From Propionicicella superfundia DSM 22317 (GTDB lineage Bacteria; Actinomycetota; Actinomycetes; Propionibacteriales; Propionibacteriaceae): 64,000 bases of DNA. The notes under the pieces were generated by a model, which had not been told where the DNA came from, ran no database searches, and saw only the letters and a list, made by a program, of their open reading frames with translations. Shown piece by piece: positions 37,217-45,463 of this stretch. The stretch is from positions 363,501-427,500 of the forward strand of contig NZ_KE384020.1 of the NCBI RefSeq assembly GCF_000423465.1. Direction: 5' to 3'. A program made the position numbers and the translations under genes. Positions within the stretch are counted from its first letter, which is position 1. Every line of letters begins with the position of its first letter.

Positions 37217-38028
37217 TGCGCTGGATCAACCTCGTCCTCGGCACCGTCCTGGTCGCCGGGGTGATCCTCCTCGGCCTGGTGTCGCTGGCCTGGACGCCGT
37301 TCGACCCGACCCTCGTCGTCCCCGGGGAGCGATTGCAGCCGCCCGGCTGGCCCCACATCCTCGGCACGGACGCGTTCGGGATCGACGTGTTCTCACGGAT
37401 CATGGCGGGAGCCCGCGTCGTCGTCCAGGTCGGCGTGGTCGCCGTCGGCCTGGCGCTGCTGGTCGGCGTTCCGCTGGGCGTGGCGGCCGCGATGAGCCAC
37501 CGGTGGCTGTCGGACCTGATCATGCGGGGCGCCGACATCCTGTACGCGTTCCCGGCCCTGTTGCTGGCGATCCTCCTCGCAGCGGCGGTCGGGGCGTCGA
37601 CGATGACGGCCGCGGTCGCGATCGGGGTCGCCAGCGTCCCTGCCTTCGCACGGGTCGCCAGGGCGGCGACGTTGCAGGTGATGAGCTCCGACTACATGCT
37701 GGCCGCGCGAGCGGCCGGAACCTCGCCTCTGGCCGCCGCCGTCACCCACGTCCTGCCCAACATCGCCGCGGTCATCTGGGTCCAGGCGTCCGCCTCGTTC
37801 GGCATGGCGATCCTCGCCGAGGCCGGCCTGAGCTACCTCGGGCTGGCGACCCCACCGCCCGCCCCGACCTGGGGTCGGATGCTGCGGGACGCCCAGAACG
37901 TGATCTTCAGCAATCCCGAGCAGGCGCTGTGGCCGGGCCTGGCGATCGCCGCAGCCGTGCTCGGGTTCAATCTGCTCGGCGACGGACTGCGCGACCAACT
38001 GGATCCACGTCTGCGGGACATCTCATGA
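37216..38028 (+). CDS. ABC importer permease 2 (DppC/NikC type)
   Basis: A 270-residue permease. The loop HILGTDAFGIDVFSRIMAGARV after the first helix is the hallmark of DppC-type proteins. The coupling loop reads YMLAARAAGTSPLAAAVTHVLPN. The segment LSYLGLATPPPAPTWGRML is also conserved. The ATG at 37216 overlaps the stop of permease 1 by one base; a GTG just before it is an alternative. Its stop overlaps the first ATPase start (ATGA). Confidence 0.92.
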   Translation: MRWINLVLGTVLVAGVILLGLVSLAWTPFDPTLVVPGERLQPPGWPHILGTDAFGIDVFSRIMAGARVVVQVGVVAVGLALLVGVPLGVAAAMSHRWLSDLIMRGADILYAFPALLLAILLAAAVGASTMTAAVAIGVASVPAFARVARAATLQVMSSDYMLAARAAGTSPLAAAVTHVLPNIAAVIWVQASASFGMAILAEAGLSYLGLATPPPAPTWGRMLRDAQNVIFSNPEQALWPGLAIAAAVLGFNLLGDGLRDQLDPRLRDIS

Positions 38029-38864
38029 ACGGACTCCTGGACGTCGCCGACCTGCGGGTGGAGTTCGGCCGTCACCGCGCCCCCGCACTTCGCGGCGTGT
38101 CGTTCTCGCTGCAGGCAGGGCAGCGACTCGGCCTGATCGGGGAGTCCGGGTCGGGCAAGACCGTCACCGCTCTCGCGGTGATGGGGCTGCTCCCCGAGAC
38201 GGCGCGGGTGTCCGGCTCCGTGCGTCTGGACGGCCGCGAACTCGTCGGGCTTCCCGACGCGCAGTTCAGCGACCTCCGCGGTGTCGCGATGGGCATGGTG
38301 TTCCAGGAGCCGATGACCGCTCTCGATCCCACGATGCGGGTCGGGCGGCAGGTCGCCGAGGTGGCGCTGCTCCGGGGCCGCGCCACGCGCGGGGACACGC
38401 GCACGAACGTCCTCCAGTTGCTGACGCGGGTCGGCTTCGTCGACCCCGAGCGGATCGCGGACGCCTATCCGCACCAGCTCTCGGGCGGCCAGCGGCAGCG
38501 GGTCGTGCTGGCCATGGCGGTGTTCAACCGGCCGGGGCTCATCATCTGCGACGAGCCCACGACGGCGCTGGATGTCACCGTGCAGGCGCGGGTGCTCGAC
38601 CTCCTCGATGAGATCCTCGGCGAGTCCGGAGCGGCGTGCCTGTTCATCAGCCACGATCTCGCGGTCGTGTCCCGCGTCTGCAGCCATGCCATGGTGATGC
38701 TCGACGGTGACGTTGTCGAGAGCGGGCCGGTGTCCCAGATCTTCGCGGCACCACGGCATCCGTACACGCAGGGACTCGTGGCCACCGCCCGGCTCGACCT
38801 GGTGACGCCGGGGGAGAGGCTGCCCACCATCGAGGATTACTTCCGACGTGAGGACTTCCGGTGA
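38025..38864 (+). CDS. ABC importer ATPase 1 (DppD/NikD type)
   Basis: A 279-residue ATP-binding subunit. Walker A GESGSGKT near 40-47, Q-loop FQEPMTALDP, signature LSGGQRQR, Walker B LIICDEPTTALD and switch HDLAV are complete. The C-terminal HPYTQGLVA segment is the sugar/peptide-transporter type extension but is short, with no iron-sulfur cysteines of the long OppD/DppD form. Overlaps permease 2 and ATPase 2 by 4 nt each. Confidence 0.93.
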   Translation: MNGLLDVADLRVEFGRHRAPALRGVSFSLQAGQRLGLIGESGSGKTVTALAVMGLLPETARVSGSVRLDGRELVGLPDAQFSDLRGVAMGMVFQEPMTALDPTMRVGRQVAEVALLRGRATRGDTRTNVLQLLTRVGFVDPERIADAYPHQLSGGQRQRVVLAMAVFNRPGLIICDEPTTALDVTVQARVLDLLDEILGESGAACLFISHDLAVVSRVCSHAMVMLDGDVVESGPVSQIFAAPRHPYTQGLVATARLDLVTPGERLPTIEDYFRREDFR

Positions 38865-39676
38865 ATCCCGCATCGCGATCCCCCGTCGCACCCGTGACGG
38901 CGCTGCTGGAGGCGCGCGGGGTCACGCGCCGCTATGGGGACGGCCGGCGCCGGGTCGACGCGTTGCGCCGGGTCGACCTGGCCGTTCCGCCCGGCGCCCG
39001 GATCGGGATCGTGGGGGAGTCCGGGTCCGGGAAGTCGACCCTCGTCCGCCTCCTCGCGGCGCTCGACCGTCCCACGTCGGGTGAGACGTTGTTCCGGGGG
39101 CGGCGGACCAGCGGTGTGCCCGAACGGGGTCTCGCCGACCTGCGCAGCAGCGTCCAGCTCGTGTTCCAGGATCCGCGCTCGTCTCTCGATCCGCGCATGA
39201 CCGTGGGCCGGATCGTCACCGAGCCCCTGCGCAGCCGTCGGCTGCGGCACCGCGGCGACGTCCCGTCCCCGTCGGCCGACCGCCTGCAGGAGGTGCTGGC
39301 CGGTGTGGGGCTCGCTCCGGAACTCGCGCACCGCTACCCCCACGAGCTGTCCGGCGGGCAGCGGCAGCGGGTCGCCATCGCGCGCGCGCTCGCTCCCGAT
39401 CCCGAGGTGCTCATCGCCGACGAACCGGTCTCGGCCCTGGACGTCGCGGTGCGCGCCCACGTCCTCAACCTGCTGGCCGACCTCGTCCGCGCCCGTGGAC
39501 TCACCCTCGTCTTCGTCTCGCACGACCTCGCGGTCGTCCGGCTGCTGTGCGACACGGTCGTCGTGATGAAGGACGGGGTCATCGTCGAGCAGGGCTCGAT
39601 GGAGGAGGTGTACGACCGGCCGCGTGATCCGTACACGGCCGCACTGCTGGCGGCCGTGCCGCGGCTGCGGTCGTGA
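38861..39676 (+). CDS. ABC importer ATPase 2 (DppF/NikE type)
   Basis: A 271-residue ATP-binding subunit, last of the five-gene importer. Walker A GESGSGKS, Q-loop FQDPRSSLDPRMTVG, signature LSGGQRQR, Walker B VLIADEPVSALD and switch HDLAV are all present. GTG at 38861 overlaps the previous stop (GTGA). It ends 13 bp from the convergent hisN. I see no regulator in the operon. Confidence 0.93.
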   Translation: MNPASRSPVAPVTALLEARGVTRRYGDGRRRVDALRRVDLAVPPGARIGIVGESGSGKSTLVRLLAALDRPTSGETLFRGRRTSGVPERGLADLRSSVQLVFQDPRSSLDPRMTVGRIVTEPLRSRRLRHRGDVPSPSADRLQEVLAGVGLAPELAHRYPHELSGGQRQRVAIARALAPDPEVLIADEPVSALDVAVRAHVLNLLADLVRARGLTLVFVSHDLAVVRLLCDTVVVMKDGVIVEQGSMEEVYDRPRDPYTAALLAAVPRLRS

Positions 39677-39689
39677 CGGACCGGCGGCG

Positions 39690-40511
39690 TCAGGACAGGG
39701 TCGGCACCTCCGCGGTGTCCTCGTAGGTGGGGTTCAGCCACTCGACCGCGACATCGTGCAGGTTGCCGTTGGTCGCGAGCGCCCCCGGCCCGACGGGCCC
39801 GGGCCGCCCGGCCACATTGGAGAACCGCCCGCCGGCCTCGCGCACGATGATGTCGAGGGCGGCCATGTCGTGGAGTGCGAGCTCGGGCTCGGTCGCGATG
39901 TCGACGGCGCCCTCGGCGAGGAGGACGTAGGACCAGAAGTCGCCGTACGCGCGGGTGCGCCAGCACTCGCGCATCAGGTCGACGAACGCCTGGCCGTGCC
40001 CGGAGGTGATCCACCCGCCGATGGACGAGTACGACAGGGATGCGTCGGACAGTTGGGAGACTCCTGACACCCGGATGCGGGTGCCGTTCAGCAAGGACGT
40101 CCCGGCGAACGCCCCGTCGTCCTTCGAGGCCCACCAGCGCCGGCCCAGCGCCGGCGCCGACACGACGCCGGCGACGACCTCGTCGCCGTGCATGAGCGCG
40201 ATGAGAGTCGCCCAGACGGGGACGCCGCGGACGAAGTTCTTCGTGCCGTCGATGGGGTCGATGACCCAGCGACGCGGCCCCCAGCCGGTGTCGTCCCGCT
40301 CCTCGCCGTGGACCGCATCGCGCGGCCGGGCCCGTTTCAGCGAGGCCCGGATGGCGTCCTCGACCGCGATGTCGGCGTCGGTGACCGGGGTGAGGTCGGG
40401 TTTGCTCTCCACCCGCAGATCGAGGGACTTGAATCGGTCGCGGGTGATCGAGTCGGCCGTGTCGGCCAGGACGTGGGCCAGCCGGAGGTCGTCGGTGTAG
40501 CTGTCGGGCAT
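39690..40511 (-). CDS. hisN: histidinol-phosphatase, inositol-monophosphatase family
   Basis: A 273-residue metal-dependent phosphatase. The metal site uses E70 (HGEE), then DPIDGTKNF at 85-93 and the downstream HDMAALDIIVREAGG. In actinobacteria this branch (HisN) makes histidinol. Its place beside rsgA and aroA is the usual one and supports the name over inositol phosphatase, though the two cannot be fully separated by eye. The ATG at 40511 has TAGCCT (40518-40523, read on the minus strand) 6 nt upstream and no ribosome site, so it may be leaderless. Confidence 0.86.
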   Translation of the reverse strand: MPDSYTDDLRLAHVLADTADSITRDRFKSLDLRVESKPDLTPVTDADIAVEDAIRASLKRARPRDAVHGEERDDTGWGPRRWVIDPIDGTKNFVRGVPVWATLIALMHGDEVVAGVVSAPALGRRWWASKDDGAFAGTSLLNGTRIRVSGVSQLSDASLSYSSIGGWITSGHGQAFVDLMRECWRTRAYGDFWSYVLLAEGAVDIATEPELALHDMAALDIIVREAGGRFSNVAGRPGPVGPGALATNGNLHDVAVEWLNPTYEDTAEVPTLS

Positions 40512-40650
40512 AGGTGAAGGCTAGCGGTCACTCTCCGTATCAGGGCGGCGGGGCCGTCCTGCGGCAGCAGGGTCGTGCGGGTTCGGCATCGGCCGGCGGC
40601 GCGGGCCGGGCCGCGGCGAAGATCTGTGGCCCCGGTCGGAGGGAAGCGCG

Positions 40651-41646
40651 TCAGGTCGCGGGCGTGGTGAAGGCGCGTTCGAGACGGCGGAACGAATCGA
40701 GCCGGGCGGCCGGCACGAGACCCACGGCCACAGCGTCGTCCAGACCGCACTCGGGGGCCGAGGACGAATGGTCGCAACCGCGCGGGCAGTCCTCCGTGTA
40801 GGGCGCGAGATCGGAGAACGCCCGCAGGAAGGCGTCGGGAGTGACATGGCTGAGCCCGAACGACCGAACGCCGGGAGTGTCGATGACGATCCCTCCCGGA
40901 GACGGCAGGCGGAGCGCGATGGCCGAGGTCGACGTGTGCCTGCCCCGCCCGGTCACTTCGTTGACCTCGCCCACCGGGCGGTCCAGTCCGGGGATGAGGA
41001 GGTTGACGAGCGTCGACTTGCCGACACCGGAATGGCCGACGAGGACCGTGCGGTGGCCCGCCAGCACCTCGCGGACCGCGGTCAGGTCGGCCTCGGGCTC
41101 GGTGACGAGGATCGGCAGGTCGAGCGGGCCGTACAGATCGATCAGCTCCCCGGGCGAGGCGAGGTCGGCCTTCGTCAGGCAGAGCACGGGTGCGATGCCC
41201 GCGTCGTAGGCGGCGACGAGGATGCGATCGATCATGCCCGGCCGCGGCGGCGGGTCGGTGAGGGCCGTCACGACGAGCAACTGGTCGGCGTTGGCGACGA
41301 CGGGCCGTTCGTACGGGTCGTCGTCGTCGGCAGTTCGGCGCAGGACGGTGTCGCGCGGCAGCACCTCGACGATGCGTGCCATCGTGCCCTCGCTCCCGGA
41401 CGTGTCGCCGACGAGGCGGACGCGGTCGCCGACGATCACACCGCCCCTCCCGAGCGCGCGTGCCTTCGTGGCGCTCACGATCCGGTCGCCGAGGTCGCAG
41501 CGGTACCGGCCCCGATCGACCGTGAAGACGGTGCCGACCTCGGCGGACGAGTAGTCCGGGCGGTCCTTGGTCCGTGGCCGGCTGCGCCGCGCGGGACGGC
41601 CGAACCCCTCCTGCTCGTCGGCGCGGATGCCGGCTCGCAGGCTCAC
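40651..41646 (-). CDS. rsgA: ribosome small-subunit GTPase RsgA
   Basis: A 331-residue circularly permuted GTPase that checks 30S subunit maturation. An OB-fold region comes first, then the G motifs in permuted order: G4 TKAD at 158-161, G1 GHSGVGKS at 204-211, and G3 DTPG after that. The C-terminal zinc knuckle uses cysteines and histidine in CPRGCDHSSSAPEC. The GTG at 41646 overlaps the aroA stop (GTGA). A basic N-terminal extension (about 25 residues) is present. Confidence 0.94.
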   Translation of the reverse strand: MSLRAGIRADEQEGFGRPARRSRPRTKDRPDYSSAEVGTVFTVDRGRYRCDLGDRIVSATKARALGRGGVIVGDRVRLVGDTSGSEGTMARIVEVLPRDTVLRRTADDDDPYERPVVANADQLLVVTALTDPPPRPGMIDRILVAAYDAGIAPVLCLTKADLASPGELIDLYGPLDLPILVTEPEADLTAVREVLAGHRTVLVGHSGVGKSTLVNLLIPGLDRPVGEVNEVTGRGRHTSTSAIALRLPSPGGIVIDTPGVRSFGLSHVTPDAFLRAFSDLAPYTEDCPRGCDHSSSAPECGLDDAVAVGLVPAARLDSFRRLERAFTTPAT

Positions 41647-42986
41647 GACAGCATCCCTTCCCACAGGGCCACGAAATCGGGCATCGTCTTCGACGTGCAC
41701 GCGACGTCGTCCAGCACCACGCCATGGGTGACGAGCCCGACGAGCGCCGCCGCGTGCGCCAGGCGATGGTCGGCATGTGTGCGGAACAGCCCGCCGCGGA
41801 GCCTGCGGGGTTCGATGGTCAGTCCGTCGTCGGTCTGCGCAACGGCGCATCCGAGCCCCGAGAGTCCCTCCTCGAGGGCGGCGAGCCGGTCGGTCTCGTG
41901 CCCGCGGATGTGCGCAACGCCCCGGATCCTGCTCGGACCGGTGGCCACGGCGGCCAGGGCGGCAGCGGTGCAGGTGAGCTCGGACACGTCGTGCAGGTCG
42001 ATGTCGGCCCCGACGATCCGGTCGGCGGACACGGCGACCGTGGATTCGGCTCCCGACGCCCCGTGCCGATACGCGGCGGTGATTCCGAACGCCTGCAGCG
42101 CCGCGAGGATCTGCTCTCCGGGCTGGGTCGAGGCGTCGGGCCAGGCGAAGACCGCATGCCCGCCGGTGATGCCGACCGCGGCCATGAAGGTGGCCAGGTT
42201 GGTCAGGTCGGGCTCGATCCACTCGTCCATCGCCCCGACAGCGCCCGGTTCCACCCGCCACACATCGGGCTGGGTCTCGGCCGCGTCCACGCCGCGGTCC
42301 TGCAGCATGGTCAGCGTCATGGACAGGTGCGGCCGGGACGGGACCGGCGCACCGACATGACGGATCGTGAGGCCCGACTCGCAGCGGGCGCCGATCATCA
42401 GCAGACCCGAGACGAACTGGCTCGACGCCGACGAGTCGATCTCCACCTGGCCGCCGTGCAGCGTTCCGTCGGACGTCAGGCTGAACGGGAGCCCGAGCGT
42501 CGGGTCGATGCGCACGCCGAGGGAGCCGAGGGCGCGCAGGAGCGGTTCCAGCGGCCGCGACTCGGCGGCCCGGTCGCCGTGGAAACGGGTCGTCCCGGCG
42601 GCGAGACCGGCCACGGGCGGCACGAACCGCATGACTGTCCCGGCCAGCCCGCAGTCGACATCGCCGCCGCCGGTGAACGCGGGCGGCGGCGTGATGCGGA
42701 GCCTGTCGAGGGTGTCGTAGCGCGGGTGGCGCTCGACGTCGGTCTCGACGCCGAGGGTGCGCAGGCCGTCGAGCATGAGCGAGGTGTCCCGGGAGTCGAG
42801 CGCGCCGCCGATGAGGCTCGGCCCGTCGGCGAGTGCGGCGAGGACGAGGGCACGGTTCGTGGCCGACTTGGATCCGGGGGTGCGGACGGCACGGGTGATC
42901 GGCGCCGAGGCGGTGGGTGCGGTCCACGGCACCGCGCCGACGGGCCCGGTGCGGCGGCTGAGCCAGTCGAGGAGACCCGGGCTCAA
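41643..42986 (-). CDS. aroA: 3-phosphoshikimate 1-carboxyvinyltransferase (EPSP synthase)
   Basis: A 447-residue enzyme of the shikimate pathway that joins shikimate 3-phosphate and phosphoenolpyruvate; target of glyphosate. Landmarks are PGSKSATNRALVLAAL near residue 30, CGLAGTVMRF (the phosphoenolpyruvate loop), SSASSQFVSGLL, IEPDLTNLA and THADHRLAHA. The start is a TTG at 42986 that overlaps the stop of the DoxX gene (TTGA). It gives the normal actinobacterial N terminus SPGLLDWLSRR. DoxX gene-aroA-rsgA is one operon with 4-nt overlaps. Confidence 0.93.
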   Translation of the reverse strand: MSPGLLDWLSRRTGPVGAVPWTAPTASAPITRAVRTPGSKSATNRALVLAALADGPSLIGGALDSRDTSLMLDGLRTLGVETDVERHPRYDTLDRLRITPPPAFTGGGDVDCGLAGTVMRFVPPVAGLAAGTTRFHGDRAAESRPLEPLLRALGSLGVRIDPTLGLPFSLTSDGTLHGGQVEIDSSASSQFVSGLLMIGARCESGLTIRHVGAPVPSRPHLSMTLTMLQDRGVDAAETQPDVWRVEPGAVGAMDEWIEPDLTNLATFMAAVGITGGHAVFAWPDASTQPGEQILAALQAFGITAAYRHGASGAESTVAVSADRIVGADIDLHDVSELTCTAAALAAVATGPSRIRGVAHIRGHETDRLAALEEGLSGLGCAVAQTDDGLTIEPRRLRGGLFRTHADHRLAHAAALVGLVTHGVVLDDVACTSKTMPDFVALWEGMLS

Positions 42987-43603
42987 CTCAGCGTTTCCTG
43001 AACCCGCTTGCCCGCCCGCTTCGCCTCGCGCGTGGCCGAGCGGCCGGCCTTGACGGCCTTCTTGCCGGCCTTCCGCGCGGCGTCGCCCGCCTTCTCGACC
43101 GCTGCGGACGCCTTCCGGCTCGCGTCGTCGATCTCGCCCGCGACGTCCTTGCGCGCGTCTCCGAGCCGCCACGCCAGGCCCGGCTTGCCCTCCGTGTCCA
43201 GCGTCGCGAGCAGAACGCCCCCCAGCAGGGCGACGTTGCGCAACAGGTGGGACGCCACCTCGCGCCGCTGTCCGTCCGGCGCCGTGAACGGGTTGGTCGC
43301 TGCGACCTGCGGGAGCATCGTTCCGGTGAGGATGCCGGCCCCCACGCGGCGCCCGACTCCCGAGGCGAGCATCACTCCGCCTGCGACCTGCGCGCCGGCG
43401 AACACTCGGACCCAGGTCCGGGTGTCGGCGGGGAGATGCACCGCTGCGGCCGGTGGGACGACCCGCTGGGCCAGGGGGAGGGCCCGCTTCGCGACAGGAT
43501 CGACCTCGGCGACGTAGGCATCGGGTTTGCGGATCGCGTTCACCCCGGTGACGACGAAGAAGCTGGCAAGCATGGTGCGTGCTGTGGCGCGAAGAAACGT
43601 CAT
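42983..43603 (-). CDS. DoxX-family membrane protein with basic tail
   Basis: A 206-residue protein. The first 140 residues fit DoxX: TARTMLASFFVVTGVNAIRKP, then helices around VFAGAQVAGGVMLASG, GAGILTGTMLPQVAATNPF and LRNVALLGGVLLATLD. The last 45 residues are rich in lysine, arginine and alanine (KAGDAARKAGKKAVKAGRSA), like a histone H1 tail, and should face the cytoplasm. The function of actinobacterial DoxX proteins is not settled; some work in thiol-redox complexes. First gene of the aroA-rsgA operon. It is divergent from yedK. Confidence 0.8.
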   Translation of the reverse strand: MTFLRATARTMLASFFVVTGVNAIRKPDAYVAEVDPVAKRALPLAQRVVPPAAAVHLPADTRTWVRVFAGAQVAGGVMLASGVGRRVGAGILTGTMLPQVAATNPFTAPDGQRREVASHLLRNVALLGGVLLATLDTEGKPGLAWRLGDARKDVAGEIDDASRKASAAVEKAGDAARKAGKKAVKAGRSATREAKRAGKRVQETLS

Positions 43604-43663
43604 GACCCATTCCTACCCGTTCGCGGGGATCCGTACCACCCGCGAGCCGGATACGGTGCACCT

Positions 43664-44395
43664 GTGTGTGGAAGATATGCGGCCGTCGCCTCCGAGGGCA
43701 CCCTGGTGGACCTGTTCGGTCTCGATGCGGTCCTCGACGCGCCGCCGCCGCCGAACTACAACATCGCCCCGACCGACCCGGTGCCCGCCGTGTGGACGCG
43801 ACCGGCGAGGGACGGTGCCGGGCAGGGGCGTCAGCGCCAGCTGACCGCGCTGCGCTGGGGACTCGTGCCCTCGTGGGCCACCGCCTCCACCGGGGGTGCG
43901 CGTCTCATCAACGCACGGCTGGAATCGGTGGCCGACAAGCCGTCGTTCCGCCGTGCCCTCGATGTGCGACGGTGCCTGCTCCCCGCCCTGGGGTATTACG
44001 AGTGGTACACGGTCACCGATCGCGCAACGGGACGGACGCGCAAGCAGCCCGTGTTCCTGCGACCCGGATCGGGCGGCCTGTTCGTGATGGCGGGGCTGTA
44101 CGAGTTCTGGCGCGACCCGGCGGCCGGTGCCGGCGACCAGTGGCTGCGGACCTGCGCCATCATCACGACGCGGGCCGCCGACAGCATCGGTCACGTCCAC
44201 GACCGCATGCCGGTGACCGTGCCGCCGGATCGCTGGGGCGACTGGCTGGCGCCCGACGTCGCGGGCAGGATCGCCGTGGGGATGGTCAACGCCGAGCCGG
44301 GCGCGGATATCGTCGCCTACGAGGTCGCCCCGCTGGTGAACCGGGTCGGCACGAACGGGCCCGAGCTCGTCGAGCCGCTGACCGGACGGGAATAA
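43664..44395 (+). CDS. yedK: SOS response-associated peptidase / abasic-site protein YedK (HMCES)
   Basis: A 243-residue SRAP protein that forms a stable thiazolidine crosslink with abasic sites in single-stranded DNA. The essential cysteine is residue 2 (M-C-GRYA), exposed when methionine is removed. Other active-site residues are visible: N in YNIAPTD, NARLE, E in YYEWY, and H in HDRMP. The GTG start must be 43664 so that cysteine is second. TACGGT (43652-43657) lies 6 nt before it with no ribosome site, suggesting a leaderless message. No LexA box is visible despite the family name. Beside sigH and aroA as in mycobacteria. Confidence 0.93.
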   Translation: MCGRYAAVASEGTLVDLFGLDAVLDAPPPPNYNIAPTDPVPAVWTRPARDGAGQGRQRQLTALRWGLVPSWATASTGGARLINARLESVADKPSFRRALDVRRCLLPALGYYEWYTVTDRATGRTRKQPVFLRPGSGGLFVMAGLYEFWRDPAAGAGDQWLRTCAIITTRAADSIGHVHDRMPVTVPPDRWGDWLAPDVAGRIAVGMVNAEPGADIVAYEVAPLVNRVGTNGPELVEPLTGRE

Positions 44396-44415
44396 CCCCT
44401 CCCCGGGCAGGCGTT
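44388..44415 (+). promoter_or_regulatory. candidate autoregulatory sigma-H promoter
   Basis: GGGAAT (44388-44393), 18 bp, CGTT (44412-44415), overlapping the end of yedK. A start near 44422 would sit directly before a GTG at 44425 in the sigH frame. Confidence 0.6.
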
Positions 44416-44454
44416 GAACGCACCGTGAGCGCAATGACAATGGAACGTGAGCCG

Positions 44455-44482
44455 TTGGTGCTGACGTCCGTCGCGCTAGGCT
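44455..44482 (+). promoter_or_regulatory. candidate housekeeping promoter of sigH
   Basis: TTGGTG (44455-44460), 16 bp, TAGGCT (44477-44482), ending 8 nt before ATG 44491, so the message would be leaderless or nearly so. Confidence 0.5.
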
Positions 44483-44490
44483 CGGACACG

Positions 44491-45153
44491 ATGACTGTCC
44501 CTGAGACCGACACGCAGCCCGTCGCGACCCACGCGGTCGCGCTTGAGCCCGTCGACCTGCCCGACCCGGCGCTGGAGACCACCGACGAGCGCGCGGCGCG
44601 GTTCGAGCGCGACGCGTTGCCGTTCCTCGATCAGCTGTACGGGGCCGCCTTGCGGATGACCCGCAATCCCAGCGACGCCGAGGACCTCGTCCAGGACACG
44701 TTCGCGAAGGCGTTCTCCGCCTTCCACCAGTTCCGTCCGGGCACGAACCTCAAGGCCTGGCTGTACCGGATTCTCACCAACACCTATATCAACTCCTTCC
44801 GCAAGGCGCAGCGGCAGCCGCAGCGGTCGAGCGGGGAGGACATCGAGGACTGGCAGCTCGCGCGGGCCGAGAGCCACACCTCGTCCGGTCTGCGATCGGC
44901 CGAGATGGAGGCCCTGGAGCGCATGCCCGACTCGATGGTGACCGATGCGCTGGCCCAGTTGCCGGAGGACTTCCGCCTCGCCGTGTACCTGGCCGACGTG
45001 GACGGTTTCTCCTACAAGGAGATCGCCGAGATCATGGACACGCCGATCGGCACCGTGATGTCGCGCCTCAGTCGTGGCCGCGCGCAGTTGCGAAAGCTCC
45101 TGGCGGGCTACGCTGCCGAGCTGGGCATCGGGAGGCGGGGCGGAGATGAGTGA
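44491..45153 (+). CDS. sigH: ECF sigma factor SigH/SigR
   Basis: A 220-residue group IV sigma factor for thiol-oxidative and heat stress. The start MTVPETDTQ leads into [29 protein letters not shown]; region 2 continues [16 protein letters not shown] and [18 protein letters not shown], and region 4 has [41 protein letters not shown]. These are very close to mycobacterial SigH. An in-frame GTG at 44425 would add 22 residues. Each start has its own candidate promoter, recalling the sigma-R / sigma-R' pair of Streptomyces coelicolor. The stop overlaps the anti-sigma gene by 8 nt. Confidence 0.95.
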   Translation: MTVPETDTQPVATHAVALEPVDLPDPALETTDERAARFERDALPFLDQLYGAALRMTRNPSDAEDLVQDTFAKAFSAFHQFRPGTNLKAWLYRILTNTYINSFRKAQRQPQRSSGEDIEDWQLARAESHTSSGLRSAEMEALERMPDSMVTDALAQLPEDFRLAVYLADVDGFSYKEIAEIMDTPIGTVMSRLSRGRAQLRKLLAGYAAELGIGRRGGDE

Positions 45154-45400
45154 CCTTCCCTGCGACGAGGTGAAACGGAGCCTCAACGCGTTCTTGGACG
45201 GCGAGGTCGAAGCCGCCGACGCGGACGTGATCCGCGCCCATGTCGCGGCGTGCGAGCCGTGCATGGACGACCTCGAGGTGCGCGCGGCGCTGCGCCGGAT
45301 CCTGCAGCGTTGCTGCTGCGCGGTGCGCGCGCCCGAGACGCTGCGAGCCCGTGTGGTGACCCAGATCACGGTCTCGCGTTCCTGGTACTGGCAGATCTGA
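45146..45400 (+). CDS. rsrA: zinc-binding anti-sigma factor RsrA/RshA
   Basis: An 84-residue redox-sensing anti-sigma factor. The zinc motif is H32-x3-C36-x2-C39 (HVAACEPC), with another cysteine at C6 and a CCC run at 56-58. In RsrA, oxidation forms disulfides among these, releases zinc and frees the sigma factor. The spare third cysteine of CCC is unusual to my eye. ATG at 45146 overlaps sigH by 8 nt and follows GGCGGAG, ensuring matched amounts. A terminator hairpin follows. Confidence 0.92.
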   Translation: MSDLPCDEVKRSLNAFLDGEVEAADADVIRAHVAACEPCMDDLEVRAALRRILQRCCCAVRAPETLRARVVTQITVSRSWYWQI

Positions 45401-45420
45401 GCCGGTCTCGACCGGACACG

Positions 45421-45453
45421 AACGCCCCGGAGCCATCCTGGCTCCGGGGCGTT
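45421..45453. terminator. bidirectional terminator between rsrA and the proline-rich membrane protein gene
   Basis: A perfect 14-bp stem, AACGCCCCGGAGCC (45421-45434) with GGCTCCGGGGCGTT (45440-45453), loop ATCCT. It lies between convergent genes. The stem ends in TT on the plus side and in the matching TT on the minus side. Confidence 0.75.
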
Positions 45454-45463
45454 CGTCGGCCGG

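Noticed and set aside
43604..43663. LexA control of yedK, suggested by the family name
   Set aside because: Only an isolated GTTCGC half-site is present; no paired SOS box.
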